From Tolypothrix sp. NIES-4075 (GTDB taxonomy: Bacteria; Cyanobacteriota; Cyanobacteriia; Cyanobacteriales; Nostocaceae), in NCBI RefSeq assembly GCF_002218085.1, contig NZ_BDUC01000002.1, positions 1,229,694 to 1,293,693 of the forward strand: a DNA stretch of 64,000 bases, written 5' to 3'. Under the pieces are notes generated by a model. It saw only the letters and a program-made list of their open reading frames with translations, was not told the DNA's origin and did not search any database. This document shows positions 1 to 8,851 of this stretch, piece after piece. Position 1 is the stretch's first letter; every line of letters begins with the position of its first letter. A program made the position numbers and the translations under genes.

Positions 1-486
1 TGCTGGATAGGAATTTGAACTACAAACTCCGTTCCTTCTCCAGGTGTGGAAAAAAATTCTAATTTGCCGTGATGTTTTTCGGTGATGATTTGATAGCTGA
101 TAGCCATTCCCATTCCTGTTCCCTTGCCCACAGGTTTTGTTGTAAAGAACGGATTGAAAATCTGTTTTTGAATCGATTCAGGAATCCCAGACCCATTGTC
201 AGCGATGCCTTCGGCGGGCTTCGCCAACGCAATTTTTACCCATTGCGAATTAACAACAGAAGTACGAATCGTGATGCGACAGGGATTATCCCGGATTTCC
301 TGATAAGTTCGTTTAGCATTGAATTCTTCCAGCGCATCAATTGCATTTACAAGAATGTTCATAAACACCTGGTTGACTTGTCCCGCGTTGCATTCTACAT
401 TGCATAAATTGCCGTATACCGGGATAATGGGCGATCGCGCTTTGAGAATGAGGATCGTCACTATGACCAACAACAACTCGAAACAT
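1..486 (-). pseudogene. Remnant of FIST-type sensor histidine kinase, cut by window edge
   Basis: Read on the minus strand, about 140 codons encode the C-terminal ATPase half of a cyanobacterial histidine kinase: an N box (NQVFMNILVNAIDAL), a G1 box (DNGSGIP), FNPFFTTKPVGKGTG and a G2-like TPGEGTEF. This frame has no start. A separate frame begins at ATG 486 behind a GAGG ribosome site and reads MFRVVVGHSDDPHSQSAIA, which resembles the beginning of FIST sensory-domain proteins. The two frames meet near 418-430. I infer that an internal, out-of-frame deletion joined the first ~20 codons of a FIST protein to a kinase tail. Within the ATPase domain a 27-nt repeat is inserted in frame just before DNG. 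The gene leaves the window at position 1, so the end of the C-terminus is unseen. Confidence 0.6.
202..230. repeat. Small dispersed repeat inside kinase ATPase domain
   Basis: A G+C-rich, partly self-complementary unit (core CTTCGGCGGGCTTCGCC) typical of small dispersed repeats in filamentous cyanobacteria. It lies inside the kinase remnant and adds nine in-frame residues (LAKPAEGIA) between the beta strand VKIA and the DNG nucleotide-binding motif. A related unit occurs near 16131-16171. Confidence 0.65.
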
Positions 487-780
487 AACTACCTCATTGT
501 AAGTTTGACTCTTCAGCGTGCTAATCCAATTCGGGGTGCAGCACCCAATCCACCTACACCTAGATTTCCCACTTACTGCAACTAAATCTCACCTTACCTG
601 ACTTTTTATCATCAAAATAAGTATGCGTGCTTCGGGGTGATAAAACAGTTCAGTACTGACGACAGAAACGCTGTGCAAAGTTGATGATATTGGTAATCAC
701 TGGAAATCGGGTAAGAGATTGAGCGTGCGATCGCCCACCTCTACCATTGTCAGGTTTAAAATAAGAAAAAACTTGAGCTA

Positions 781-1341
781 ATGGTGACTCAAACAGCCGT
801 GAATCAAAACGGGGCAATGCCACAAAGGAGTGAACCTACCTATTACTCCTTGCTAGGACTGCATCCCTCGGCATCGGTAATCGAAATCCGTCATGCCTAT
901 CGGGAACTAAGCAAACGCTTTCATCCAGATACAACAGAGTTACCTGCTGCGATCGCTACTGCTAAATTTCAGCAACTCAACGAAGCTTACGCCACTCTCA
1001 GCAGCCCAGAACGCCGTTTAAGCTACGATTTAAAAATAGGCTACTCTCGCTTTGGAGTGATTCAAGCACCCGCTGACTTGAACCATCCCGTCGCTAATTT
1101 TTATGATTGGTCAAAATCAGCTTACCTTGATGCCAGCGATCGCCCGCTCTCACAAGGCGAAATCTTTGCTTTATTTATTATGGGGTTAACTATTCTGGGT
1201 TGTTTGTTATTGGCGATCGCCATCGGCTTAACTCGCGGCGATGCTGCCTTCCAGACACAACTTACACCACCAACGCCAGTAGTTCAAGAGCAAATTTACC
1301 ACTTTTCTCAAACGAATAATTCTCTAGAAATTAACAAGTAA
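781..1341 (+). CDS. J-domain (DnaJ-like) membrane-anchored protein
   Basis: 186 residues. A J domain spans residues 20-83 with the diagnostic HPD tripeptide at 48-50, the motif that stimulates DnaK/Hsp70 ATPase. No zinc-finger or C-terminal substrate domain follows. Instead a single hydrophobic segment at about 128-150 predicts a membrane anchor, with a short polar tail of about 36 residues. It is therefore a class C J protein that probably recruits an Hsp70 to the membrane; the client is unknown. The gene DUF3143 follows 37 bp downstream on the same strand, suggesting co-transcription. Confidence 0.85.
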   Translation: MVTQTAVNQNGAMPQRSEPTYYSLLGLHPSASVIEIRHAYRELSKRFHPDTTELPAAIATAKFQQLNEAYATLSSPERRLSYDLKIGYSRFGVIQAPADLNHPVANFYDWSKSAYLDASDRPLSQGEIFALFIMGLTILGCLLLAIAIGLTRGDAAFQTQLTPPTPVVQEQIYHFSQTNNSLEINK

Positions 1342-1378
1342 AAATTATTTATTTTATCCTTGACTTTTGACGCAAATC

Positions 1379-1651
1379 ATGAATAAAGTTTCCGCCGATA
1401 CTCCCTTATATAACCACCCCCTACCTCAGATTGAGCAGTGGTTAAAAAACCAAGGCTGTCAGCAAGATGAGCAACAGCCGCATTGTTGGCATGTCCAGCG
1501 ACCTTTATGGCAAGCCGAAATCTGGCTCGACATTGAGCAAATCATCGTGCGATATTTCCCTTCTGGGGAAAAAGGGCAAGATATACAGCGATCGTTTAAG
1601 TACTCCCTCAGTCGGGAAGATATAGAACAAGCGGTTTTTTCAGGACCGTAA
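1379..1651 (+). CDS. DUF3143 family protein
   Basis: About 90 residues, matching the small cyanobacterial DUF3143 family along its whole length (SADTPLYNHPLP near the start, DIQRSFKYSLSREDIE near the end). No catalytic motif or membrane segment is visible, and the family has no assigned function that I know of. ATG 1379 is preferred; an in-frame TTG at 1367 would add four residues that the family lacks. It follows the J-domain gene closely and converges with uppS across a purine-rich repeat. Confidence 0.8.
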   Translation: MNKVSADTPLYNHPLPQIEQWLKNQGCQQDEQQPHCWHVQRPLWQAEIWLDIEQIIVRYFPSGEKGQDIQRSFKYSLSREDIEQAVFSGP

Positions 1652-1660
1652 AACAGGAGG

Positions 1661-1745
1661 GAAACAGGGGAGCAGGGGAAGCAGGGGAAGCAGGGGAAGC
1701 AGGGGAAGAAATTCCCCCAAGTCTTACCCTTGTCCCCTTGTCTTT
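1661..1745. repeat. Tandem GCAGGGGAA repeat between convergent genes
   Basis: Four to five copies of a 9-bp unit close to GCAGGGGAA, followed by a pyrimidine-rich inverted counterpart (CTTGTCCCCTTGTC). It sits between the ends of DUF3143 and uppS. The same G/C-rich sequence type occurs inside lysA at 4424-4537. Confidence 0.75.
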
Positions 1746-1748
1746 TCT

Positions 1749-2498
1749 TCACACCTTGCCAAACCGTCTTTCTCGTTGCTGATAAGCAGATAAAGCGCGG
1801 TGAAATTCGGCGCGGTCAAAATCGGGCCATAGAGTTTCGGTGATATAAATTTCCGCGTAAGCCATTTGCCAAAGAAGGAAATTTGAAATTCGCATTTCCC
1901 CACTGGTGCGGATTAATAAATCTGGATCGCAAATTCCTGCGGTGTAGAGATGACGCTCAAAAGTCGCTTCATCAATTTCATCAGGTTGAAGTAGACCTTG
2001 CTTTACTTGATCGGCGATCGCACGAGTTGCTTGTAAAATTTCCTGGCGTCCACCGTAGTTTGTAGCAACTGTAAAGCGGATAGCGCGATTATCCTTAGTT
2101 TCTTCCATAGAACGGGAAATTTCTTCTTGAAGAATACGCGGTAAAGCTTGCAAATTTCCGACAAACTTAATTTGTACATTTTCCTCCAGCATTTCGCGCA
2201 ATTCTTGACGCAAAACTCTTTGGAACAAAGTCATCAAAAAATCAACTTCTTCCTGAGGTCTTTTCCAATTCTCAGTCGAAAAAGCATAAGCCGTCAGCGC
2301 AGCAATTCCCCAATCTTTACAACAGCGAAGCAAATCCTTCAGCGCATCAACACCGTGTTTGTGACCGATAATTCGGGGTAGACCTTGACGTTTAGCCCAT
2401 CGACCATTGCCATCCATAATCACCGCAACGTGTTTGGGCAGTAATTCTCGCTTTAAGTCAGCGGGCAAATATTGCAGTTCTGTATGGTGTACTGTCAT
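1749..2498 (-). CDS. uppS: Isoprenyl transferase (undecaprenyl diphosphate synthase)
   Basis: 249 residues, the normal length for cis-prenyltransferases. It condenses isopentenyl diphosphate onto farnesyl diphosphate to make the C55 lipid carrier for peptidoglycan and glycans. Visible signatures are HVAVIMDGNGRWAKRQG (catalytic Asp29, substrate-binding Asn/Arg) and, near the C-terminus, RTSGEMRISNFLLWQ followed by AYAEIYITETLWPDF. The start codon overlaps the stop of the upstream cdaA (ATGA-type overlap at 2495-2498), so the two are translationally coupled. Confidence 0.95.
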   Translation of the reverse strand: MTVHHTELQYLPADLKRELLPKHVAVIMDGNGRWAKRQGLPRIIGHKHGVDALKDLLRCCKDWGIAALTAYAFSTENWKRPQEEVDFLMTLFQRVLRQELREMLEENVQIKFVGNLQALPRILQEEISRSMEETKDNRAIRFTVATNYGGRQEILQATRAIADQVKQGLLQPDEIDEATFERHLYTAGICDPDLLIRTSGEMRISNFLLWQMAYAEIYITETLWPDFDRAEFHRALSAYQQRERRFGKV

Positions 2499-3418
2499 TT
2501 TTTATCTCGCGAAGCGGTCGATGGTAATCCAAGTAAACGTGAAATTAGGGCTAGTGCCTTACTACGAATCTGACGTACCAAGCTTAACAGACCTGGAGCC
2601 ACAGCTTCTCGATCTACAGTTGGCGATAATCGAGCCTCTAAAGACTCTTTCAGCTTCGTGAGTGTCAGCGGTCTATTTAGGATTCCCCTTTCCGCTAAAG
2701 AAATAGAACCCGTTTCTTCTGATACAACCACACAAATGCAATTTTCGACTCGCTCAGTAATTCCCATCGCAGCCCGGTGGCGTGTTCCCAACTGGCGCGA
2801 GGCTGTGCGTCCCGAAAGCGGTAAAATTATACCAGATGACACAATCCGCGATCCACGGATCATTGTTGCCCCATCGTGCAAAAGAGTTTTTGGCTGAAAA
2901 ATTGTCTGTATCAGTTCCTTAGAAACTTCCGCATTCAGCTTTACTCCGGGCACAGAAAAATCGCGCTCGTCAATTGGACCGCTAGTTTCCAAAATCAGCA
3001 AAGCACCAATCCGGTTTTTCGACAGTTCTTTTACTGCATCGACAATTTCATCAATCACACTATCAGACTTCGGGACTGTCCGATTCGATGGTAGAAATAA
3101 CTGCCGAAATTCGCCACGTCCCAATTGTTCCAAAAATCGTCGAAACTCTGATTGGAGCGCTACAGCCATCGCCACAGCACAGCCAATCACCAACTTTTCC
3201 AATACAAAATTTAACAGTGGTAGCCCCAAACTGCTGCTGAGAGCTGACGCCAGCATCAACACAATAAATCCCCGCACCATCCACAGTGTCCGGCGCTCAC
3301 TGATAATAACTAGGATCATGTAAGTCAGCGCCAGTACTAAGGCTATATCCAGAGTCTTAAGCAGCAAAGACCCAGACTGTCCTAGGTTTATCAGCCATTG
3401 CTTCCACCAATCTCCCAT
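2495..3418 (-). CDS. cdaA: Diadenylate cyclase CdaA
   Basis: About 307 residues. It makes the second messenger c-di-AMP from two ATP, which in bacteria controls potassium and osmotic balance. Three hydrophobic segments at the N-terminus (about 20-90) are followed by a DisA_N cyclase domain with the catalytic DGA at 182-184 and RHR at 213-215. The start at 3418 (MGDWWKQWL) is chosen because an upstream in-frame ATG would only add residues translated from a GAAGTATGAAG repeat. Overlaps uppS by four bases, linking c-di-AMP to envelope lipid synthesis as one transcript. Confidence 0.92.
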   Translation of the reverse strand: MGDWWKQWLINLGQSGSLLLKTLDIALVLALTYMILVIISERRTLWMVRGFIVLMLASALSSSLGLPLLNFVLEKLVIGCAVAMAVALQSEFRRFLEQLGRGEFRQLFLPSNRTVPKSDSVIDEIVDAVKELSKNRIGALLILETSGPIDERDFSVPGVKLNAEVSKELIQTIFQPKTLLHDGATMIRGSRIVSSGIILPLSGRTASRQLGTRHRAAMGITERVENCICVVVSEETGSISLAERGILNRPLTLTKLKESLEARLSPTVDREAVAPGLLSLVRQIRSKALALISRLLGLPSTASRDKK

Positions 3419-3420
3419 GA

Positions 3421-3500
3421 CATCTGGCGTGAAAGTATGAAGTATAAAGTATGAAAGATGACGGATGAAGTATGAAGTATGAATTATCAAGCATGAAGTC
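3421..3500. repeat. Degenerate AAGTATGAA tandem repeat upstream of cdaA
   Basis: Runs of a short unit (GAAGTATAAAGTATGAAAGATGACGG and GAAGTATGAAGTATGAA-like) lie between lysA and cdaA. Any cdaA promoter must lie in or beyond this stretch. Confidence 0.6.
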
Positions 3501-3555
3501 TAAAATTTTCATTCTCTATCCTTTGTTCTTCATCCGATCTTTCAGTCTTCAGGCT

Positions 3556-5058
3556 TTATCCAAAATCTTTCTTTAGTCTTTCTGGTAGGCAATCCTGTCT
3601 AATCAAGTCTTGATAAGTTTCGCGCTGCAAAATTAAATTTGCTTCGCCATCCTTGACTATAACCGCTGCCGATCGCGGTATGCGATTGTAGTTAGATGCC
3701 ATACTGTAATTGTACGCACCAGTTGCCATTACTACGAGAATATCTCCGGGTTTAGTTTTTGGCAGTTGGGCATTTTTTATGAGAATATCCCCTGATTCAC
3801 AATGTTTACCAGCAATTGTCACTGTTTCGGTTAAGGGAGTTGACATGCGATTGGCGACTACTGCCCGGTAAACTGACTGGTAAGTAATCGGTCGTGCATT
3901 ATCAGACATTCCTCCATCCACAGCTACGTAGGTACGGATTCCCGGAATCACTTTGGACGATCCTAACGTATAAGCAGTGACACAAGCTGTGGCAATTAGC
4001 GATCGCCCAGGTTCACATAATAACTTAGGTAAAGGTAAATTTTCTTCTTCACATGCCGATTCAATCACCTCGCAAATCGGTTTTACCCACTCTTCAATGC
4101 TCGGTGGATCGTCTGATTCAATATACTTAATCCCCAAACCGCCACCAACATTTAATTCTGTCACGTTTAAACCGTAACCAGCCGCTTTACTCAACCATTG
4201 CACCATTAAAGCCGCTAAATCGCGATGCGGTTGACGTTCAAAAATCTGAGAACCAATATGAGCATGTAATCCCGCGCAGTTAAGAGCAGATTGCTTACTT
4301 ACAAAAGTAAACAATTCATCCAGCGCGTTCGGATCGAAGCCAAATTTAGTATCTAACTGTCCTGTTTGAATATACTCATGAGTGTGACACTCAATTCCCG
4401 GAGTCAGCCGCAGCATAATTCGGATGGGAGGAGTGGGGGATGAGGAAGATGGGGGAGACAAGGGAGATGGAGAGACAAACTCTTCCTGCCTCCTGCCCCC
4501 CTGCCCCCCTGCCCCCTGCCCCCTGCCTCTTTCCTCGGCTATCTCCACCAAAGTATGCAACTCATACCAGTTATCCACCACGATGGTGCAACCAGATTCA
4601 ATGGCAAAAATTAGCTCTTGGCGAGACTTATTATTGCTATGAAGGTAGATTTTATCAGGACTGACACCCGCTTGTAGTGCCGTGTAAAGTTCGCCTCCTG
4701 ATGCTACATCTACACCTAAACCTTGATGAGCTGCGATCGCACAAATTGCCAAACAACTCCAAGCCTTAGAAGCATACAATACCTGAGATTCACCTTTGTA
4801 GTATTGCTTAAAAGAATCTCGGTATTGCTGACAAGCGCGAATGAACGTTTCTTCATCCAAAATATATAAAGGCGAACCAAACTGCTGAACTAGAGTTGTG
4901 ACATCACAGCCACCAATTTCCAGGCAGTCATTACCATTAACTCTGGCACTCAAGGGTAAAAGTTGCTGATTGGGCGACAATTTGGCATTTTTACTGCTTG
5001 TTTCAGCTAAATACTGACTACCAGAATGTTGAATACCTGCCGGGTGAGTCGATACCAT
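3556..5058 (-). CDS. lysA: Diaminopimelate decarboxylase with in-frame low-complexity insert
   Basis: 500 residues. It is the last enzyme of lysine synthesis, decarboxylating meso-diaminopimelate with PLP. Fold-type III features: SPLYILDEE, PLP lysine 98 in YASKAW, HAHIGSQIF, GGGLGIKY, CEPGRS and, in the C-terminal barrel, CESGD and ATGAYNYSMASNYN. Between VEIAEE (about residue 176) and IRIMLRLTPG (about 212) it carries about 35 residues rich in Gly, Arg, Pro and Ser, translated from a G/C-rich repeat. The frame stays open and all catalytic motifs remain, so the enzyme may work, with an extra surface loop. Confidence 0.93.
   Translation of the reverse strand: MVSTHPAGIQHSGSQYLAETSSKNAKLSPNQQLLPLSARVNGNDCLEIGGCDVTTLVQQFGSPLYILDEETFIRACQQYRDSFKQYYKGESQVLYASKAWSCLAICAIAAHQGLGVDVASGGELYTALQAGVSPDKIYLHSNNKSRQELIFAIESGCTIVVDNWYELHTLVEIAEERGRGQGAGGQGGRRQEEFVSPSPLSPPSSSSPTPPIRIMLRLTPGIECHTHEYIQTGQLDTKFGFDPNALDELFTFVSKQSALNCAGLHAHIGSQIFERQPHRDLAALMVQWLSKAAGYGLNVTELNVGGGLGIKYIESDDPPSIEEWVKPICEVIESACEEENLPLPKLLCEPGRSLIATACVTAYTLGSSKVIPGIRTYVAVDGGMSDNARPITYQSVYRAVVANRMSTPLTETVTIAGKHCESGDILIKNAQLPKTKPGDILVVMATGAYNYSMASNYNRIPRSAAVIVKDGEANLILQRETYQDLIRQDCLPERLKKDFG
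4424..4537. repeat. G/C-rich low-complexity repeat within lysA
   Basis: Purine-rich (GGGGGATGAGGAAGATGGGG) then pyrimidine-rich (repeated CCCCCTGCC) sequence inserted in the coding region without breaking the frame. Similar CCCTG/CAGGG sequence is intergenic at 1661-1745, so this is a dispersed genomic repeat rather than ancestral lysA sequence. Confidence 0.75.
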
Positions 5059-5147
5059 AACTATAAGAATTGTCCTTGTTCTAATTACGCGTGTGAGTGA
5101 GTATCCCGATTCTCAGTTTACTTTGCGTTGTACTATTACCAATAATT

Positions 5148-5699
5148 GTGATCTCATTAGCATTAGAAATTCAATCATTGACAGCAAACGATCTGAGTGC
5201 AGCCTTAGAACTAGATCAAGCCTGTTTTGGCGGTTTGTGGAATTTGCAGGCTTACCAACGAGAGTTGGAAAGTCCCAACACTGAATTAGTGGGATTATTT
5301 TCCAACTTCTCTAGCTCCAGAATGCTGGGAATGGGCTGCTTTTGGTCAATTGTAGATGAAGCACACATTACGATTGTGGCGGTTCATCCTCACTACCACC
5401 GTCAAGGTTTGGGCGCAGCTTTACTATATTCGCTTTTGGTTCGAGCTTACGATCGCGGTTTAGAGCGAGCCACTCTCGAAGTGCGTGTTTCCAACTCAGC
5501 GGCAATATCTTTATATCAAAAATTTGGTTTCAAAACAGCAGGGCGGCGACGCGGTTATTACCGAGATAACGGTGAAGATGCCTTAGTTTTGTGGACTGGA
5601 GAAATGCAACAGCCAGATTTTCCCAAAACTTTAGACACATGGTATACCATAGTTTGCGATCGCTTGAGTCAGTCTGAGTGGCAGTTAGTTTGGAAATAA
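5148..5699 (+). CDS. rimI: GNAT acetyltransferase, RimI-like
   Basis: About 183 residues from GTG 5148; an in-frame GTG at 5097 would add 17 hydrophobic residues, so the start is uncertain. The acetyl-CoA site is VHPHYHRQGLGAALL (RQGLGA) and the C-terminal part has the RimI-like NSAAISLYQKFGFK and GRRRGYYRDNGEDALVL. RimI acetylates the N-terminal alanine of ribosomal protein S18. It is divergent from lysA, 90 bp apart. The general GNAT assignment is firm, the RimI identity likely. Confidence 0.85.
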   Translation: MISLALEIQSLTANDLSAALELDQACFGGLWNLQAYQRELESPNTELVGLFSNFSSSRMLGMGCFWSIVDEAHITIVAVHPHYHRQGLGAALLYSLLVRAYDRGLERATLEVRVSNSAAISLYQKFGFKTAGRRRGYYRDNGEDALVLWTGEMQQPDFPKTLDTWYTIVCDRLSQSEWQLVWK

Positions 5700-6041
5700 A
5701 CATTAGTATTTGTAATCTAATTAGGCATTTTAATCAAAAATATATTAAATATTCAAATATTGTGTTTATATGTATTGAAAGTGACACCAAATTATGATAT
5801 TAAATTTTGTTTGGGAAGGGCGAAAAAAACACCCAAAACCCGTTTTTTGCAGTGAAATCGAGGGTCTAAAATCAAGAATCTCAGTATACAGACCACATCA
5901 AAGTTATAAAAATTTAATAATTATCTGATTAACCTGAGTGTTAGCCCTTGGATGTCTATCTGTTTATACAGACACCCAAACTTAGGGCTTATGCTAAAAT
6001 CAGCATACCGGCACGACGCAGGTGATGGGATCAACGAAACT
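5700..6041. other. AT-rich leader region upstream of clpC
   Basis: No gene is visible in these 342 bases. The A+T-rich sequence likely carries the clpC promoter(s). An upstream in-frame start at 5952 would lengthen ClpC by 30 residues that the family does not have, so it is treated as leader. Confidence 0.5.
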
Positions 6042-8510
6042 ATGTTTGAACGCTTCACAGAAAAAGCCATTAAGGTAATCATGCTTGCTCAAGAAGAGGC
6101 ACGCCGTCTTGGGCATAATTTTGTCGGTACCGAGCAGATCCTCTTGGGTCTAATTGGCGAAGGTACCGGAGTGGCGGCTAAGGTGCTGAAATCAATGGGC
6201 GTCAATCTCAAAGACGCTCGGATTGAAGTAGAAAAAATCATAGGTCGAGGCTCAGGCTTTGTGGCTGTGGAAATTCCGTTCACGCCACGGGCAAAGCGAG
6301 TTCTAGAACTATCCTTGGAAGAAGCGCGCCAATTAGGACATAACTACATTGGTACCGAGCATCTGCTGTTGGGCTTAATCCGCGAAGGGGAAGGCGTAGC
6401 AGCCAGAGTTCTGGAAAACCTCGGTGTGGATCTTTCCAAGGTGCGAACCCAAGTCATCAGAATGCTAGGAGAAACAGCCGAAGTTTCTCCAGGTGGTTCA
6501 TCAGGTCGGACAAAAACGCCAACGTTGGACGAATTTGGCTCGAATCTGACCCAAATGGCAGTAGACGGCAAGCTCGATCCAGTAGTGGGACGCGCAAAAG
6601 AAATTGAACGGGTGATTCAAATCTTGGGTCGCCGCACCAAAAATAACCCAGTATTGATTGGGGAACCTGGTGTTGGTAAAACGGCGATCGCTGAAGGTTT
6701 GGCGACACGCATTTCCACTAAAGATATCCCCGACATCTTAGAAGATAAACGCGTAGTCACTCTCGATATCGGTTTGTTGGTAGCTGGTACCAAGTACCGG
6801 GGTGAATTTGAAGAACGCCTGAAGAAAATCATGGACGAAATTCGTCAGGCAGGCAATGTCATTCTCGTGATTGACGAAGTTCACACCCTTATTGGTGCAG
6901 GTGCAGCAGAAGGTGCAATCGACGCGGCAAACATCCTCAAACCAGCTTTGGCAAGAGGTGAATTGCAATGTATTGGTGCAACAACCCTTGATGAATACCG
7001 CAAACACATCGAGCGAGATGCAGCGCTAGAGCGACGCTTCCAACCAGTGATGGTAGGTGAACCGAGCGTAGATGAAACAATTGAGATTTTGTACGGACTT
7101 CGTGACCGTTACGAACAGCACCACAAGCTAAAAATCTCCGATGAAGCTTTAGTAGCGGCAGCAAAATTGTCGGATAGATATATTAGCGATCGCTACCTTC
7201 CAGATAAAGCCATCGACTTGGTTGACGAAGCAGGTTCTCGCGTCCGCTTGATTAACTCGCAACTGCCACCCGCAGCAAAAGAGTTAGATAAAGAATTGCG
7301 TCAGATATTGAAAGAAAAAGATGACGCAGTGCGCGGTCAAGACTTTGAGAAAGCTGGGGAATTGCGCGATCGGGAAATGGAAATCAAAGCCGAAATTCGG
7401 GCGATCGCTCAAAGCAAAACCAACGCATCCGGTACAGAAGGTTTAGAACCAGTTGTCACCGAAGAGGATATCGCCCACATCGTCGCATCTTGGACAGGAG
7501 TTCCGGTGAACAAACTCACCGAATCCGAATCCGAAAAGCTGCTGCACATGGAAGATACCTTGCATCAGCGCCTCATCGGTCAAGAAGATGCTGTAAAAGC
7601 AGTTTCTCGTGCCATTCGCCGCGCTCGTGTCGGTTTGAAAAATCCTAATCGACCTATCGCCAGCTTTATCTTCTCAGGTCCTACTGGTGTTGGTAAAACT
7701 GAGTTGGCGAAATCCTTAGCGAGTTACTTCTTCGGTTCCGAAGAAGCAATGATTCGCTTGGATATGTCCGAATATATGGAGCGGCACACCGTCAGCAAAC
7801 TGATTGGTTCGCCTCCTGGTTATGTAGGCTATAACGAAGGCGGTCAGTTGACCGAAGCCGTGCGCCGTCGTCCTTACACCGTCGTACTATTCGACGAAAT
7901 CGAGAAAGCGCACCCAGATGTATTCAACATGCTGCTGCAAATTCTTGAAGACGGTCGATTAACTGATGCCAAAGGTCGCACTGTAGACTTCAAGAACACC
8001 TTGCTGATTTTGACATCCAACATCGGTTCCAAGGTAATTGAAAAAGGTGCTTCCAGTATCGGCTTCGAGTTCACCGAAAATGCTGGTGAGTCGCAATACA
8101 ACAGAATTAAGACTTTGGTTAATGAAGAACTCAAGCAGTACTTCCGTCCAGAGTTCCTCAACCGATTAGATGAAATTATCGTCTTCCGTCAGTTGAGCAA
8201 GCCAGAAGTCAGCGAAATCGCTGAAATCATGCTCAAAGAAGTCTTTGGTCGTCTGACTGAAAAGGGTATCGTCCTAGAAGTCACCGATCGCTTCAAAGAC
8301 CGCTTGATCACAGAAGGTTACAGCCCCAGCTATGGTGCAAGACCTTTACGTCGGGCGATTATGCGCTTGTTAGAAGATAGCCTCGCTGAGGAAATTCTTT
8401 CCGGTCGCATCAAAGATGGTGATACAGCCGTCGTTGATGTCGATGAAAGCGGTACCGTGCAAGTTAGTGCAGGTGAGCGTCGGGAATTATTGACCCCAGT
8501 AGCTGAGTAA
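6042..8510 (+). CDS. clpC: ATP-dependent Clp protease ATPase subunit ClpC
   Basis: 822 residues from MFERFTEKAIKV, the conserved start. It is a Hsp100 unfoldase that feeds proteins to ClpP. Domains in order: double Clp_N repeat (about 1-145), AAA module 1 with Walker A GEPGVGKT near residue 206 and Walker B VILVIDEVH, a UVR/M-type middle segment near 420-450 (DFEKAGELRDREMEI), AAA module 2 with Walker A GPTGVGKT near 545, and a C-terminal ClpB_D2-small domain. Essential and very conserved in cyanobacteria. A rho-independent terminator follows at 8551-8586. Confidence 0.97.
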   Translation: MFERFTEKAIKVIMLAQEEARRLGHNFVGTEQILLGLIGEGTGVAAKVLKSMGVNLKDARIEVEKIIGRGSGFVAVEIPFTPRAKRVLELSLEEARQLGHNYIGTEHLLLGLIREGEGVAARVLENLGVDLSKVRTQVIRMLGETAEVSPGGSSGRTKTPTLDEFGSNLTQMAVDGKLDPVVGRAKEIERVIQILGRRTKNNPVLIGEPGVGKTAIAEGLATRISTKDIPDILEDKRVVTLDIGLLVAGTKYRGEFEERLKKIMDEIRQAGNVILVIDEVHTLIGAGAAEGAIDAANILKPALARGELQCIGATTLDEYRKHIERDAALERRFQPVMVGEPSVDETIEILYGLRDRYEQHHKLKISDEALVAAAKLSDRYISDRYLPDKAIDLVDEAGSRVRLINSQLPPAAKELDKELRQILKEKDDAVRGQDFEKAGELRDREMEIKAEIRAIAQSKTNASGTEGLEPVVTEEDIAHIVASWTGVPVNKLTESESEKLLHMEDTLHQRLIGQEDAVKAVSRAIRRARVGLKNPNRPIASFIFSGPTGVGKTELAKSLASYFFGSEEAMIRLDMSEYMERHTVSKLIGSPPGYVGYNEGGQLTEAVRRRPYTVVLFDEIEKAHPDVFNMLLQILEDGRLTDAKGRTVDFKNTLLILTSNIGSKVIEKGASSIGFEFTENAGESQYNRIKTLVNEELKQYFRPEFLNRLDEIIVFRQLSKPEVSEIAEIMLKEVFGRLTEKGIVLEVTDRFKDRLITEGYSPSYGARPLRRAIMRLLEDSLAEEILSGRIKDGDTAVVDVDESGTVQVSAGERRELLTPVAE

Positions 8511-8550
8511 GATTTAGATTTTGAGATTTTTAGATTAAATCCCAAATTAA

Positions 8551-8586
8551 AAAACGGTAGAGTATTAATTGCTCTACCGTTTTTTT
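8551..8586 (+). terminator. Rho-independent terminator of clpC
   Basis: A 9-bp perfect stem (ACGGTAGAG at 8554-8562, CTCTACCGT at 8572-8580), preceded by A residues and followed by seven T residues. It lies 40 bp after the clpC stop codon. Confidence 0.9.
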
Positions 8587-8786
8587 GTGTGAATATGTCT
8601 AATGCAGACGACCAATACCACGTCATACCCGCGCAAGATCCAATGAAGAATAACTGGGAATTCATGGAAGTGTGGATAGATCCAAGTCATTTCCCTCCAT
8701 ATGTTCTTTTATTGCTCTGCGATAGTGAAGAAAACTGTCAAATTTCTGATCCGGCACAGGGTTATAAAGTTGTATTTTCTACTAAT

Positions 8787-8796
8787 AACTATGATG
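8787..8796. repeat. Target-site duplication, left copy
   Basis: AACTATGATG, repeated exactly at 10080-10089 on the other side of the IS. A 10-bp duplication fits IS4-family insertion. Confidence 0.9.
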
Positions 8797-8851
8797 CTGA
8801 CTTTTCACGGGATGTGGAAAAGAAAGAGCGGTTCGCGAATAATATTCGCGA

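Noticed and set aside
3419..3490. Longer N-terminus for CdaA
   Set aside because: It is translated from a short AAGTATGAA repeat and is absent from the family.
4424..4664. Gly/Pro-rich plus-strand ORFs within lysA
   Set aside because: Shadows of the low-complexity insert on the strand opposite lysA.
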